Below are positions 17,741 to 27,400 of a DNA stretch of 64,000 nucleotides, in pieces. The DNA is from an uncultured Butyricimonas sp. (lineage in GTDB: Bacteria; Bacteroidota; Bacteroidia; Bacteroidales; Marinifilaceae): the NCBI GenBank assembly GCA_944321845.1, contig CALUMT010000040.1, forward strand, positions 1 to 64,000, written 5' to 3'. Numbering within the stretch: the first letter of the stretch is position 1; each line of letters starts with the position of its first letter. The translations under genes were made by a program, and so were the position numbers. A model generated the notes under the pieces. It was not told the DNA's origin. It saw nothing but the letters and a program-made list of their open reading frames with translations, and did no database searches.

Positions 17741-17747
17741 GTGTAAT

Positions 17748-18770
<1,023 letters not shown>

Positions 18771-18814
18771 TTAATAATGAAGTTAATTCTTTCGTGTTGT
18801 GTTTTAAACTAAGA

Positions 18815-18845
18815 CAAAAGTAGAGATAAAAACATGAAAAACAAA
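18815..18845 (-). promoter_or_regulatory. Promoter of gapA
   Basis: On the minus strand, TTTG (18845-18842), 19 bases, then TACTTTTG (18822-18815). The predicted start near 18808 gives a leader of about 55 bases before the gapA ATG at 18752. Confidence 0.7.
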
Positions 18846-18891
18846 GAAGTTTTAGAATAGTTATACGCGATCGTTTTTTTTGTAAAAAAAC

Positions 18892-18922
18892 TTTGCGCAA
18901 ACGTTAGAATGTATTATCTTCG
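18892..18922 (+). promoter_or_regulatory. Plus-strand promoter with no gene behind it
   Basis: TTTG (18892-18895), 19 bases, then TATCTTCG (18915-18922). It points away from gapA and towards the 3' end of tilS, which is on the other strand. The only thing downstream is a hairpin at 18987-19013. Confidence 0.5.
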
Positions 18923-18928
18923 CGGAAC

Positions 18929-19018
18929 AATCTAAGAAATGTTTTTTGCTTTTATAAGTGTAGTAAATTTATTGTTAGTGTGTTAGGAGAAGGACCTTCC
19001 CAGGGTCCTTCTCTATTT
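18929..19018 (+). ncRNA. Candidate small RNA between gapA and tilS
   Basis: A transcript from the promoter at 18892-18922 would start near 18929 and reach a hairpin with a perfect 10-bp stem (18987-18996 with 19004-19013) followed by a weak T-rich stretch. That gives an RNA of about 85-90 bases. AACAAT near 18926 can pair with ATTGTT near 18971, which could form an additional helix. No open reading frame of note is present. The hairpin also overlaps the tilS stop codon and may simply end tilS transcription, although no T run follows it on that strand. I recognise no known RNA family. Confidence 0.35.
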
Positions 19019-20341
19019 ATTTTCTAGGGTGATCATTAGAACACGTTTCGTGCGGGGGGTGATTTTGTATCTGTCATCAATGCGGTGTCCCACGATCCAG
19101 ATGATATCCTTGTCCGATTGTAAAATAAGGCATTCCTTTTTTTGCTTGGCGCTGAATTTTAGGTCCGTGAACAAATCACTTAGTTTTTTCTTGCTCTTCT
19201 TCATTCCCAGTGGGCAGAACCAGTCGCCTGTCGACCAATGGCGTAACACGAGAGGATAAACGATTTTGTCCAGGTCGAAACAGCCGATGTGGCTTTCCTG
19301 GGGTATTTGAAAATCGGGCGTCAGCGTGAACTCTTTCAAGACAAATGTCTGATTCTCCTTGTGGTATTCCCCGCAATCGGCAAGCAGCATGCGTCCAGAC
19401 TCTTTCTCGATAATATTGAACAGGCGCCAGTAATCGCGTCCCTTTGTCAGGAGATATTCTCCCGACTCGAATTGTTTTCCCGGTGTCGCGTCGTGACTGT
19501 TGAGTACCGATTCTACTTGTGTCGTGTTGAATCCGTAGGGTTTTAGTATCTCGAACAGCAAGGTAAATGGCGCTGGAGAATGCAACAATTCTTTGATGTG
19601 GATGAGAATTTCCCCGTTTTCCTCGTGCACAACCTTTTGCTTCAATTGCTCGATGCCATACCGGTATATCTGTTCCGTGTCTTTGAGGTTGCGGCTGTTT
19701 TCTTCCATTGTCTTTAAAAACGCCGGGTTGATTTCCTTGAATACGGGCATCACGAGATGGCGGATTTTGTTTCGCGTATAGTCTAAGGTATTGTTCGTGG
19801 AATCCGTTCGGAACCCCAGTTTATTCGCTTCAATATATGCCAGTATCTCCTCCCTTGATTTTTGAAGTAGCGGACGCAGGATATGTCCGTTTACCGGGCG
19901 GATGCCGGTCAGTCCCTTGATTCCGGTTCCCCGGCACAGGTTCATGAGAATGGTTTCGGCGAAATCATCCGCGTGATGCCCCACCACGATATAGTCCATC
20001 TTTTTCTTCACTCTCATTTCTTCGAACCAGTTGTACCGTAATTCTCTCGCGGCCATCTCTATGCTTATACCCCGTTCTTTGGCGTATGCCCGCGTGTCGA
20101 ATTTTTTCACGCTTAGTGCGATCCCGTAGGTTTCGCAGAATCTTTTCACGAACTGTTCATCCATGTTGGATTCTTTTCCCCGGAGATTGAAATTACAGTG
20201 TAGGGCCAGTATTTTTAGGTTCAGGTACTTGAACGCGTGAAGCAGCGTGATGGAATCTGCTCCGCCACTGACTGCCACGATGAAACCGGCTTCTTCGTTG
20301 ATATGGTGTTCTTTCAAAAACTTCGTGATCGTCTCAAGCAT
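19013..20341 (-). CDS. tilS: tRNA(Ile)-lysidine synthase, 442 aa
   Basis: Converts C34 of the CAU-anticodon tRNA-Ile to lysidine with ATP and lysine. The PP-loop SGGADS is in IVAVSGGADSITLLHAF near residue 22-38; VGHHADDFAETILMNL near 130 and RPLLQKSREEI near 176 are typical. The C-terminal TilS domain includes RHWSTGDWFCPLGM near 365. The length is normal for Bacteroidales. Confidence 0.95.
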   Translation of the reverse strand: MLETITKFLKEHHINEEAGFIVAVSGGADSITLLHAFKYLNLKILALHCNFNLRGKESNMDEQFVKRFCETYGIALSVKKFDTRAYAKERGISIEMAARELRYNWFEEMRVKKKMDYIVVGHHADDFAETILMNLCRGTGIKGLTGIRPVNGHILRPLLQKSREEILAYIEANKLGFRTDSTNNTLDYTRNKIRHLVMPVFKEINPAFLKTMEENSRNLKDTEQIYRYGIEQLKQKVVHEENGEILIHIKELLHSPAPFTLLFEILKPYGFNTTQVESVLNSHDATPGKQFESGEYLLTKGRDYWRLFNIIEKESGRMLLADCGEYHKENQTFVLKEFTLTPDFQIPQESHIGCFDLDKIVYPLVLRHWSTGDWFCPLGMKKSKKKLSDLFTDLKFSAKQKKECLILQSDKDIIWIVGHRIDDRYKITPRTKRVLMITLENK

Positions 20342-20573
20342 AATGTATACTTTTTAATATAGGCTAAAATAACGAATTCCCCGGATAACTTAAAATTTTT
20401 AAGTGAAACTTTATCCACATCTTGTCGTAAAATCTGAATAACCTCTTGAAATAAGTTCCTGCAACGATTAAAATTTCCATTGTCTGGTGAAGAATTGATA
20501 AGTTGTTATTATTTTTGGGGAGACGAAAAATGCGAGGATGGTTGAATTATAAAAACTATAGGAAAACAGCTGA

Positions 20574-21044
20574 ATGGCGAAAGAGCAGGATAGCATAATT
20601 GTGCGTTTGTATTGCAAACTGAAGCAGGAGCTTTGCGTTTTCGCGGCAAAATATTGTCCGCGGGAGGCAGAGGATATCGTGCAGCAGGCCTTCATCAACT
20701 GTTACGACAAAATTGCGGGATCTCGCGGGGAAGATGAACAACGCTCCTATCTTTACTCGTCCGTGAAGAATTTATGTCATAATTACATACGGGACAGTCG
20801 GATCGTTTATACCGACACACCCCCTGATCTGATGATGGAATTCACGGCCATAGACACCTACGATTATATCCACGAGTTTGTGGACCGTTTGCCGCGTCGG
20901 GAACGGGTCATCTTGCAGTTGGCCCTTCAGGGATATTCCACGAAGGAGATAGCGGAGCGCTTGCACGTGGAATACAATACCGTTCGGCATTACAAGAAAC
21001 TGGCCTATGCCAAAATTCGGGATGCTTTGTCACGAGAAATATAA
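20574..21044 (+). CDS. ECF sigma factor, 156 aa
   Basis: Region 2 is in the N-terminal half (AAKYCPREAEDIVQQAF near residues 22-41), and region 4, a helix-turn-helix, is in the C-terminal third (LQGYSTKEIAERLHVEYNTV near 122-141). It is short but complete for the class. No fecR follows directly; a DUF5715 lipoprotein gene starts 16 bases downstream. The fecR of uptake locus 1, 2.2 kb away and separated by the opposite-strand ychF, has no sigma gene of its own, so this could be its partner. That pairing is inference. Confidence 0.88.
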   Translation: MAKEQDSIIVRLYCKLKQELCVFAAKYCPREAEDIVQQAFINCYDKIAGSRGEDEQRSYLYSSVKNLCHNYIRDSRIVYTDTPPDLMMEFTAIDTYDYIHEFVDRLPRRERVILQLALQGYSTKEIAERLHVEYNTVRHYKKLAYAKIRDALSREI

Positions 21045-21060
21045 TATATTACATAAATGC

Positions 21061-21681
21061 ATGAAAAATAGAATTGTTGTAGTTTTACTGGTGCTGCTGT
21101 TAGCGGCTTGTGGTGGAGAGAGAAAGGAACGTGGGCCTTTCGTGTATTTCCGTAATTTCCAACGGACTTTCAATGATATGAACAATAAGCATCTGGAGGC
21201 TGCCAAGCGTTTGGGGATAAATCCCCTCGCGAGTGCCGAGGAGTTGGATGATGCGTCTCGTCCTCTGTACGAGATCGAGTCCTGTAGCCTGTATGACGTG
21301 GATAAGCTTACTCATTCCGTTCCCTACCTGATCATCGAGGCCTACGATTTGCTGGAGACAATTGCCGAGAATTTCCAGGATTCGCTCGAGAGTAAAGGAT
21401 TACCCGAGTACAAGATCATCGTGACCAGTGTTTTGCGTACCGATAAAAGTGTTTCCAAATTGCGTCGTAAAAACATCAACGCCAGTGCTAATTCGGCTCA
21501 TGTCTACGGGACTACATTTGATATCGCTTATGCCCGTTACACGCAAGAAGGCCGTAAGGAAACGACCCGAGACAAATTAAAGACCGTGCTGGCGGAAGTG
21601 CTCCGTGATTTACGTGCCGATGGAAAGTGTTACGTCCGTTACGAGTACAAGCAGGGGTGTTTTCACGTCACGGCCCGTTGA
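21061..21681 (+). CDS. DUF5715 lipoprotein with M15-like peptidase motif, 206 aa
   Basis: Lipoprotein signal with lipobox LLLAACGG; the Cys is near residue 17. The motif SAHVYGTTFDIAY near residue 140-152 matches the S-x-H-x-x-G-x-x-x-D metal-binding pattern of M15 / D-Ala-D-Ala peptidases, and a late His in YKQGCFHVTAR could be the third ligand. A peptidoglycan-cutting role is therefore plausible; it is not proved. The ATG at 21061 is chosen because the signal peptide begins there; an in-frame ATG at 21007 lies inside the sigma gene. Likely cotranscribed with the sigma factor. Confidence 0.8.
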   Translation: MKNRIVVVLLVLLLAACGGERKERGPFVYFRNFQRTFNDMNNKHLEAAKRLGINPLASAEELDDASRPLYEIESCSLYDVDKLTHSVPYLIIEAYDLLETIAENFQDSLESKGLPEYKIIVTSVLRTDKSVSKLRRKNINASANSAHVYGTTFDIAYARYTQEGRKETTRDKLKTVLAEVLRDLRADGKCYVRYEYKQGCFHVTAR

Positions 21682-21682
21682 C

Positions 21683-21720
21683 AAAAATAATCCAGGTTCC
21701 GAAGAGCCTGGATTATTTTT
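21683..21720. terminator. Bidirectional terminator between convergent genes
   Basis: A perfect 14-bp stem (21683-21696 with 21707-21720) has A-rich and T-rich outer ends, so it can end transcription from both the DUF5715 gene and ychF. Confidence 0.85.
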
Positions 21721-21739
21721 ATCATTGATTAAAATGGTG

Positions 21740-22840
21740 TCACACGTTGAACCGGAAATTCATCATATCCCCGTCCTGCACCACGTAATCCTTACCTTCC
21801 ACGGACATCTTTCCGGCCTCTTTGCACTTGGCCTCTGATCCCAGGGTGATGAAATCGTCATACTTGATGACCTCGGCCCGGATAAATCCTTTCTCGAAAT
21901 CCGTGTGGATGATTCCGGCTGCTTGTGGGGCTTTCATTCCGTTGCGGAACGTCCATGCCCGTACTTCCTTCGGTCCAGCCGTGAAATAGGTCCGCAGATT
22001 CAGCAATTTGTATGCGGCCCGGATTAATTTGTTCACCCCGGCTTCTTCCAGTCCCAGGTCTTGCAGGAAAAGCTGCTTCTCCTCGTAGGTATCCAGTTCC
22101 GCGATATCGGCCTCGATGGCAGCTCCGATAACGAGTACTTCCGCTCCCTCGTCCTTCACGGCTTCCCGCACGATATCCACGTACTTGTTTCCTTTCACCA
22201 CGGAAGCTTCGTCCACGTTGCACACGTATAATATAGGTTTGCTCGTGAGCAGCATCAGGTCCTTGGCGGCTTCCTGTTGCAAATCGTCCAGCTGAACGGT
22301 ACGGGCGGATTTACCTTGTACCAGGGCATCCCGGTAAAGATGCAACACTTCCACCAGCTTTTTGGCCTTGGCATCTCCTCCTGTCTGGGCTCTTTTCTCC
22401 TCTTTGGCCAACCGGTTGTCCACGGTTTCCAGGTCTTTCAATTGCAATTCCGTGTCAATCGTCTCCTTGTCCCGGATGGGATCAACACTTCCGTCCACGT
22501 GCACGATATTGTCATCGTCGAAACAGCGCAACACGTGGATGATGGCATCGGTTTCCCGGATATTGGACAAAAACTTGTTACCTAATCCTTCGCCCTTGCT
22601 GGCACCTTTCACCAGTCCGGCGATGTCCACGATTTCCACCGTGGCGGGAACCACGTTGGCGGGTTGAACCAGTTCCACCAGCTTGTTCAGCCGTTCGTCC
22701 GGCACGGTGATGACTCCCACGTTCGGTTCTATCGTGCAGAACGGGAAATTGGCCGATTGGGCCTTGGCGTTACTCAGGCAATTAAACAGTGTCGATTTCC
22801 CCACGTTGGGCAACCCGACTATTCCGCATTGTAAACTCAT
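21740..22840 (-). CDS. ychF: YchF/Obg-like ATPase, 366 aa
   Basis: P-loop ATPase of the TRAFAC class, linked to ribosome and redox stress. The G1 motif GLPNVGKSTLFNCL is at residues 8-21, DIAGLVKGASKGEGLGNKFL near 68-87 covers G3, and a C-terminal TGS-type domain (about 280-366) holds the FYTAGPKEVRAWTF-like region, here FTAGPKEVRAWTFRNGMKAP. The length is typical. It converges on the DUF5715 gene. Confidence 0.96.
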   Translation of the reverse strand: MSLQCGIVGLPNVGKSTLFNCLSNAKAQSANFPFCTIEPNVGVITVPDERLNKLVELVQPANVVPATVEIVDIAGLVKGASKGEGLGNKFLSNIRETDAIIHVLRCFDDDNIVHVDGSVDPIRDKETIDTELQLKDLETVDNRLAKEEKRAQTGGDAKAKKLVEVLHLYRDALVQGKSARTVQLDDLQQEAAKDLMLLTSKPILYVCNVDEASVVKGNKYVDIVREAVKDEGAEVLVIGAAIEADIAELDTYEEKQLFLQDLGLEEAGVNKLIRAAYKLLNLRTYFTAGPKEVRAWTFRNGMKAPQAAGIIHTDFEKGFIRAEVIKYDDFITLGSEAKCKEAGKMSVEGKDYVVQDGDMMNFRFNV

Positions 22841-22956
22841 AATATTCTATTCCTTCAAATTGACGGGCAAAGATACGCTTTTCTTACAACTTTCCCGCCT
22901 CATTTGTGTCTTTTGTTTCTTTATCGTTACGCGGGAAGTACTATAATGCAAGTATG

Positions 22957-22989
22957 TTCGATCTTGCTTCGATTCAACTTCGATTCTGG
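22957..22989. repeat. Three direct 11-base repeats
   Basis: TTCGATCTTGC (22957-22967), TTCGATTCAAC (22968-22978) and TTCGATTCTGG (22979-22989) follow each other without gaps and share the first six bases. The period equals that of three other arrays at 48283, 48516 and 63064. Confidence 0.65.
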
Positions 22990-23091
22990 TAGCATTAAGA
23001 AGGTACTGGGATATCTTATGTATGATGGAGAATGGAGTTTGGTGTCTCGGTGCTAACAAACATTTTTCTTGTGATGAAGTAGATAATGTAA

Positions 23092-23122
23092 TTTGCAGGT
23101 TTATAGGGTGATATGATATTTG
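23092..23122 (+). promoter_or_regulatory. Possible promoter of fecR (locus 1)
   Basis: TTTG (23092-23095), 19 bases, then GATATTTG (23115-23122); the first base of the -7 box differs from the consensus T. The predicted start is about 90 bases before fecR. Confidence 0.4.
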
Positions 23123-23220
23123 TAATTCATAATGAATGTTAAATATGACTTTTTGTTCCTACATTTTTCCTTTTCGTGTGTAACAGATGTAGAAGAGGTA
23201 AAATTAAAAGAAGAAGAGCG

Positions 23221-24342
23221 ATGAACGAATTGAAGAAGTTGTTGGCAAAGGATATTTTTGATTGCTTGTCCGAGACGGAACGGGAGCGGTTGAACGTGTT
23301 GCGGGGTGAATTGGGCTTAGATGAGGAACGGTACGGGGAATTGAAACGGCGGGTGACGAGTGAGGCATTGCATTCCGAGATTACGCGGGCTCGTGCGAAA
23401 TCCCGGAGGATGGTGTTGCTGGGACGTTGGGCTGCTATACTGATTTTACCCTTGACCGTGGCTGCTTACTTCTTTTTCCAGGGTCAGCACGAGAAGCGAG
23501 AACAGGAGGTGTTGGTGGCTGGCCAATTCCCGGCTCCGGAAAGAAAAGAGCCGATGTTGATTTTGGGAGATGGTCGGGAGGTTAATCTGAACCGGGGAAG
23601 TGAGGCGGAATGTGTTGAAAGTAACGTGGTGAACCGGGGCAAAGAGTTGGTATATTCCCGTCAGAATGAGACAGTGTCGGAGGGGAAGAATGCCGAGGGG
23701 CAGGTGGAGTATCACACGGTGGTGATACCGAGGGGGGGGGAGTTTAGCGTGACCCTGGAGGATGGAACTCGGGTGTGGTTCAATGAATGTACGCGGGTGC
23801 GTTATCCGGTTTCGTTTTCTGCTTCCGGGCGGGAGATTTTTCTGGAAGCAGGGGAGATTTATCTGGAGGTGGCGCACGAGGCGGAACGTTCCTTTGTTGT
23901 GCACACGGAGAACGGAGATGTGCGGGTGTTGGGAACGCGTTTCGATGTGAAAACGATGGGGGATGGAATGGTGGCGACGACATTGGTACAGGGAAAAGTG
24001 GAAGTGAAGCGGGAGGATGCCAGTGTTGTGTTGGCTCCGAATCAACGGGCGATCACCGGAGATGTGATTAACGTGGAGGAAGTGGACGTGGAGGAGATTA
24101 TCTGCTGGAAGGATAATCAATTTTATTTCAAGGACGTGAGGTTGGAGGAGATTATGGATAAATTGGCGGCGTGGTATGGCTTCACGGTATTTTACGAGAA
24201 CCCGGGCGTGAAAGACGAGAAGTTTTTCGTGAGCGTGGACAAATACGCGGACGGGGATAAGATATTGGAGTTATTGGAAGAGGTCAGTGAAGTTCGTTTC
24301 CGTGTGGACGGAAATACAGTTAGAGTGTATAATAAAAATTAA
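23221..24342 (+). CDS. FecR-family anti-sigma factor, locus 1, 373 aa
   Basis: Inner-membrane regulator that holds an ECF sigma factor and is controlled by the STN domain of a TonB-dependent channel. The cytoplasmic N-terminal part (1-60) is followed by one membrane segment near residues 68-84 (AAILILPLTVAAYFFF), the FecR domain (about 150-250, starting VVIPRGGEFSVTLEDGTRVW) and a DUF4974 domain (about 295-373). Codons for RGGEF include nine consecutive G at 23732-23740, a slippage-prone tract. The ATG at 23221 is preferred over an in-frame ATG at 23176. susC follows. No adjacent sigma gene is present. Confidence 0.9.
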   Translation: MNELKKLLAKDIFDCLSETERERLNVLRGELGLDEERYGELKRRVTSEALHSEITRARAKSRRMVLLGRWAAILILPLTVAAYFFFQGQHEKREQEVLVAGQFPAPERKEPMLILGDGREVNLNRGSEAECVESNVVNRGKELVYSRQNETVSEGKNAEGQVEYHTVVIPRGGEFSVTLEDGTRVWFNECTRVRYPVSFSASGREIFLEAGEIYLEVAHEAERSFVVHTENGDVRVLGTRFDVKTMGDGMVATTLVQGKVEVKREDASVVLAPNQRAITGDVINVEEVDVEEIICWKDNQFYFKDVRLEEIMDKLAAWYGFTVFYENPGVKDEKFFVSVDKYADGDKILELLEEVSEVRFRVDGNTVRVYNKN

Positions 24343-24361
24343 GAATGGAATGAAACATAAA

Positions 24362-24403
24362 AGCGAGTGCCGTCAACACTCGCTCGTGTGAGCCCCAAGG
24401 GCT
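24362..24403 (+). promoter_or_regulatory. Two hairpins between fecR and susC (locus 1)
   Basis: An 8-bp stem (24362-24369 with 24377-24384) is followed by a 5-bp GC-rich stem (24391-24395 with 24399-24403). There is no strong T run, so this may be an attenuator, a processing site or a transcript stabiliser rather than a full terminator. Locus 2 has a hairpin in the same place. Confidence 0.5.
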
Positions 24404-24432
24404 ATTTGTTAAATCTTTAAGTGTACAAATGT

Positions 24433-27400
24433 ATGAAGAAAACGTTTGACAAGTGGGGAACTTGTTTAAAAAAAATTCCCCTTCGAGGTTTATTATGCCT
24501 TTTTATGATTTGTTTTGGGTTGCAATCCTTTGCTCAAAAACAGACAGGCGATGTAAACATTAACGTGACGGACGCCAGCGTGAAAGAGGTGCTGGAGATT
24601 ATCAAAAAGCATGATTACCGGTTGGTGTATTCCTCTGCCGTGGTGGATGCCTGCACGAAGAAAATCACGATGAACAAGAAAAAGGCTACCGTGGAGGAAA
24701 TCTTGAGTGAAGCCTTGAAGGATACGGATTTGGCTTACAAAGTAGATGGTCGGTTGGTAACAATTAAGAAAGTAGAGAAGGATAATACGTTGGTTATTAA
24801 GGGTGTGGTGCGGGATGAGAAAGGGAATCCAATACCGGGTGTATCTGTGTTGATAAAGGGAACTACTTTGGGGACGGCCACGGGAGTAGACGGGGATTTT
24901 GAGTTAAAGGTAGCGAAGAACACGGCATTGTTATTCTCTTTTGTCGGAATGGAAGCACAAACGGTGTTCGTGGAATCGGAACAACCCCTGAACGTTACGA
25001 TGAAGGAAATGGTGAACGAGATGGACGAGGTGGTCATCACGGGATTTCAGGTGTTGAAGAAGCGGGAATCTGCATCTTCTATTTATTCATTGAAAGCGGA
25101 AGATATTATAGAGCCGGTTGGAACATCTTTAGATCAGATGCTACAAGGTAAGGTCCCGGGTATGTCTGTTATGCAAATGACTTCCACGGTAGGTGCGGCT
25201 CCTAAAATTCGTATCCGTGGTTCTTCTACGATAATGGGAAGTAGAGAGCCAGTGTGGGTTTTGGATGGTGTTGTCTTGGAAGATCCTGTGCAGATTGATC
25301 CTGCTGATCTGAATAATATGGATAAGGTAAATTTGATTGGAAACGCGATTTCCGGGTTGAATCCGGAAGATATTGAACGGATTGACGTGTTGAAGGATGC
25401 TTCCGCCACGGCCTTGTACGGAACAAAGGCTGCCAACGGAGTTATCGTGATTACCACGAAACGTGGTAAAAAAGGTAAACCAGCTGTTCGTTACAGTTTA
25501 TCTATGAATTTTTTGGAACGTCCGAATTATAATCAGATGTTTTTGATGAATTCTAAAGAGCGGATTGAGGTTTCAGAAGAAATGCATGAACGTGGTTTAC
25601 AGTTTTCTGGTTATTCTCCTAAGAGTGTTGGGTATGAAGGTGCTTTACAACGATTGTGGAATAGTGAAATTTCTTTGAGTGAATTTAATGCAGAAGTAAA
25701 AAGATTAAAAGAAATGAATACGGATTGGTATAAGATTTTGTTCCGTAATTCTTTTAGTCATTCACATACTGTTTCTATTTCAGGAGGAACGGATAATGCG
25801 ACTTATTATTTTTCTGCCGGATATTCCAATCAGCAGGGGGCTCCCTTACAGGAAAGTAGCGAACGTTTTAGTTTTATGTCTAATTTAACTTTTAATTTAT
25901 CCCAGCGATTGTCTGTTGCCGCTCAGTTGTCTGCGAATGTAACAACAACCAATCGTCCAATGGAAGATTTGTATACTTATGCCGGTACGACTTCAAGAGC
26001 GATTCCTGTATATAATGCAGATGGTACTTATGCCTTTTATGAAAATAAGGCTGGGGTCGGAGAATTACAAGTTCCATTGACATTTAATATTTTAAATGAA
26101 TTGGATAATACTAGTTCAGAAGACGAATCTAGAGGTATTATGACGAACCTATCTTTTAATTATAAGGCCTCAAGATGGCTTTCATTGTCCATGATTCTGT
26201 CTTATAATACTAGTGTGACTAATATGGAAGAGTACACGGGTGAAAAGAGTTTTGCTGCTTCAGAATATAGAGGATTACCTTATGGATATGATTTAAATTT
26301 ATTGACCACGAGACAATTGAACTATTATAAAAAAGATGCGTGTGAGTTACCATATGGAGGAATTCTTTCTACTAATATGACAAGAATGAATTCCTTTATG
26401 GCTCGGCCTTCATTCAGTTGGATTACGAGTATCGGAGAAGTGCATAGTATCTCGGGAAGTGCAGGTTTGGATATACAATCTGTTAGAGCTAAAGGTTATG
26501 CTAGAGAAGATTGGGGATATTTGCCGGAAAGAGGTAAGAAATTTGCCGTGTTGGAAAATCTCACGGATTGGGAAGCTGCTTCAGAGAAGCTACAATCTCT
26601 TGTCCCTGTAATAACAGATAACGTGAAGAATACGATATCTTACTATGCTACGGCGGCTTATAGTTACATGAGTAAGTATGTTTTCTCTGTAAATTTGCGA
26701 GGTGATGCTTCCAATAAATTGGGAGATGATAGGAGTGCACGTTTTAAACCAGTATGGTCTTTGGCCGGACGTTGGAACTTGACGGACGAGAATTTTATGT
26801 TGCCTTTGCAAAATGTGATTTCTAATGTTGGTTTGAGAGTTTCTTATGGATTACAAGCCAATGTAACGGACGCCCATAATCCTAATATGATTATTTCTAT
26901 GGGGACGATTGATACCAAATCTGATGAATACAGGGCTACATTAACTTCTTTGCCCAATCATGGATTGAAATGGGAGAAAACACGTTCTGTGAATGTAGGA
27001 ATTGATTTTGATCTGTTCAAAGGAGCATTATCTGGTTCTTTTGAATATTATGATAAAAAGAGTAAAGACCAATTGTTGTCAGTTGAAGTGACTTCTACGA
27101 ATGGAGGGAAGAATGTGACAATTAATGGCGGAGACTTGACAAATAAAGGATGGGATTTGTCATTGGTCGCTTCTCCCATAAAAACAAAAGATTTTGAGTG
27201 GAGATTGTCTTTTAATACTGGTAAAGTAAAAAATCAGGTGAATAATGCGGCAGATCAGTCTCTTTCTTATAATGAATACTTAAGTGGAAGTATTGTAAAG
27301 AACGGTTATGCGTTGAATACATTTTATTCTTATCGTTTTGGAGGATTGAATGAAAAAGGTTATCCTACCTTTTTAGGCGTAAAAGGGGTTGATGAATCAG

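Larger units (their letters stand above)
22841..23220. other. Intergenic region before uptake locus 1
   Basis: These 380 bases between ychF and fecR hold no gene that I can support; in particular there is no sigma-factor gene. They contain an 11-base-period repeat array (22957-22989), a promoter-like pair (23092-23122) and, just before fecR, CTACA (23158-23162) with TGTAG further on, which could form a weak leader hairpin. Confidence 0.6.

Noticed and set aside
18929-19018. 6S RNA or another named RNA for the gapA-tilS transcript
   Set aside because: It is too short for 6S RNA and has no long central-bubble structure, so only a generic small-RNA candidate is kept.
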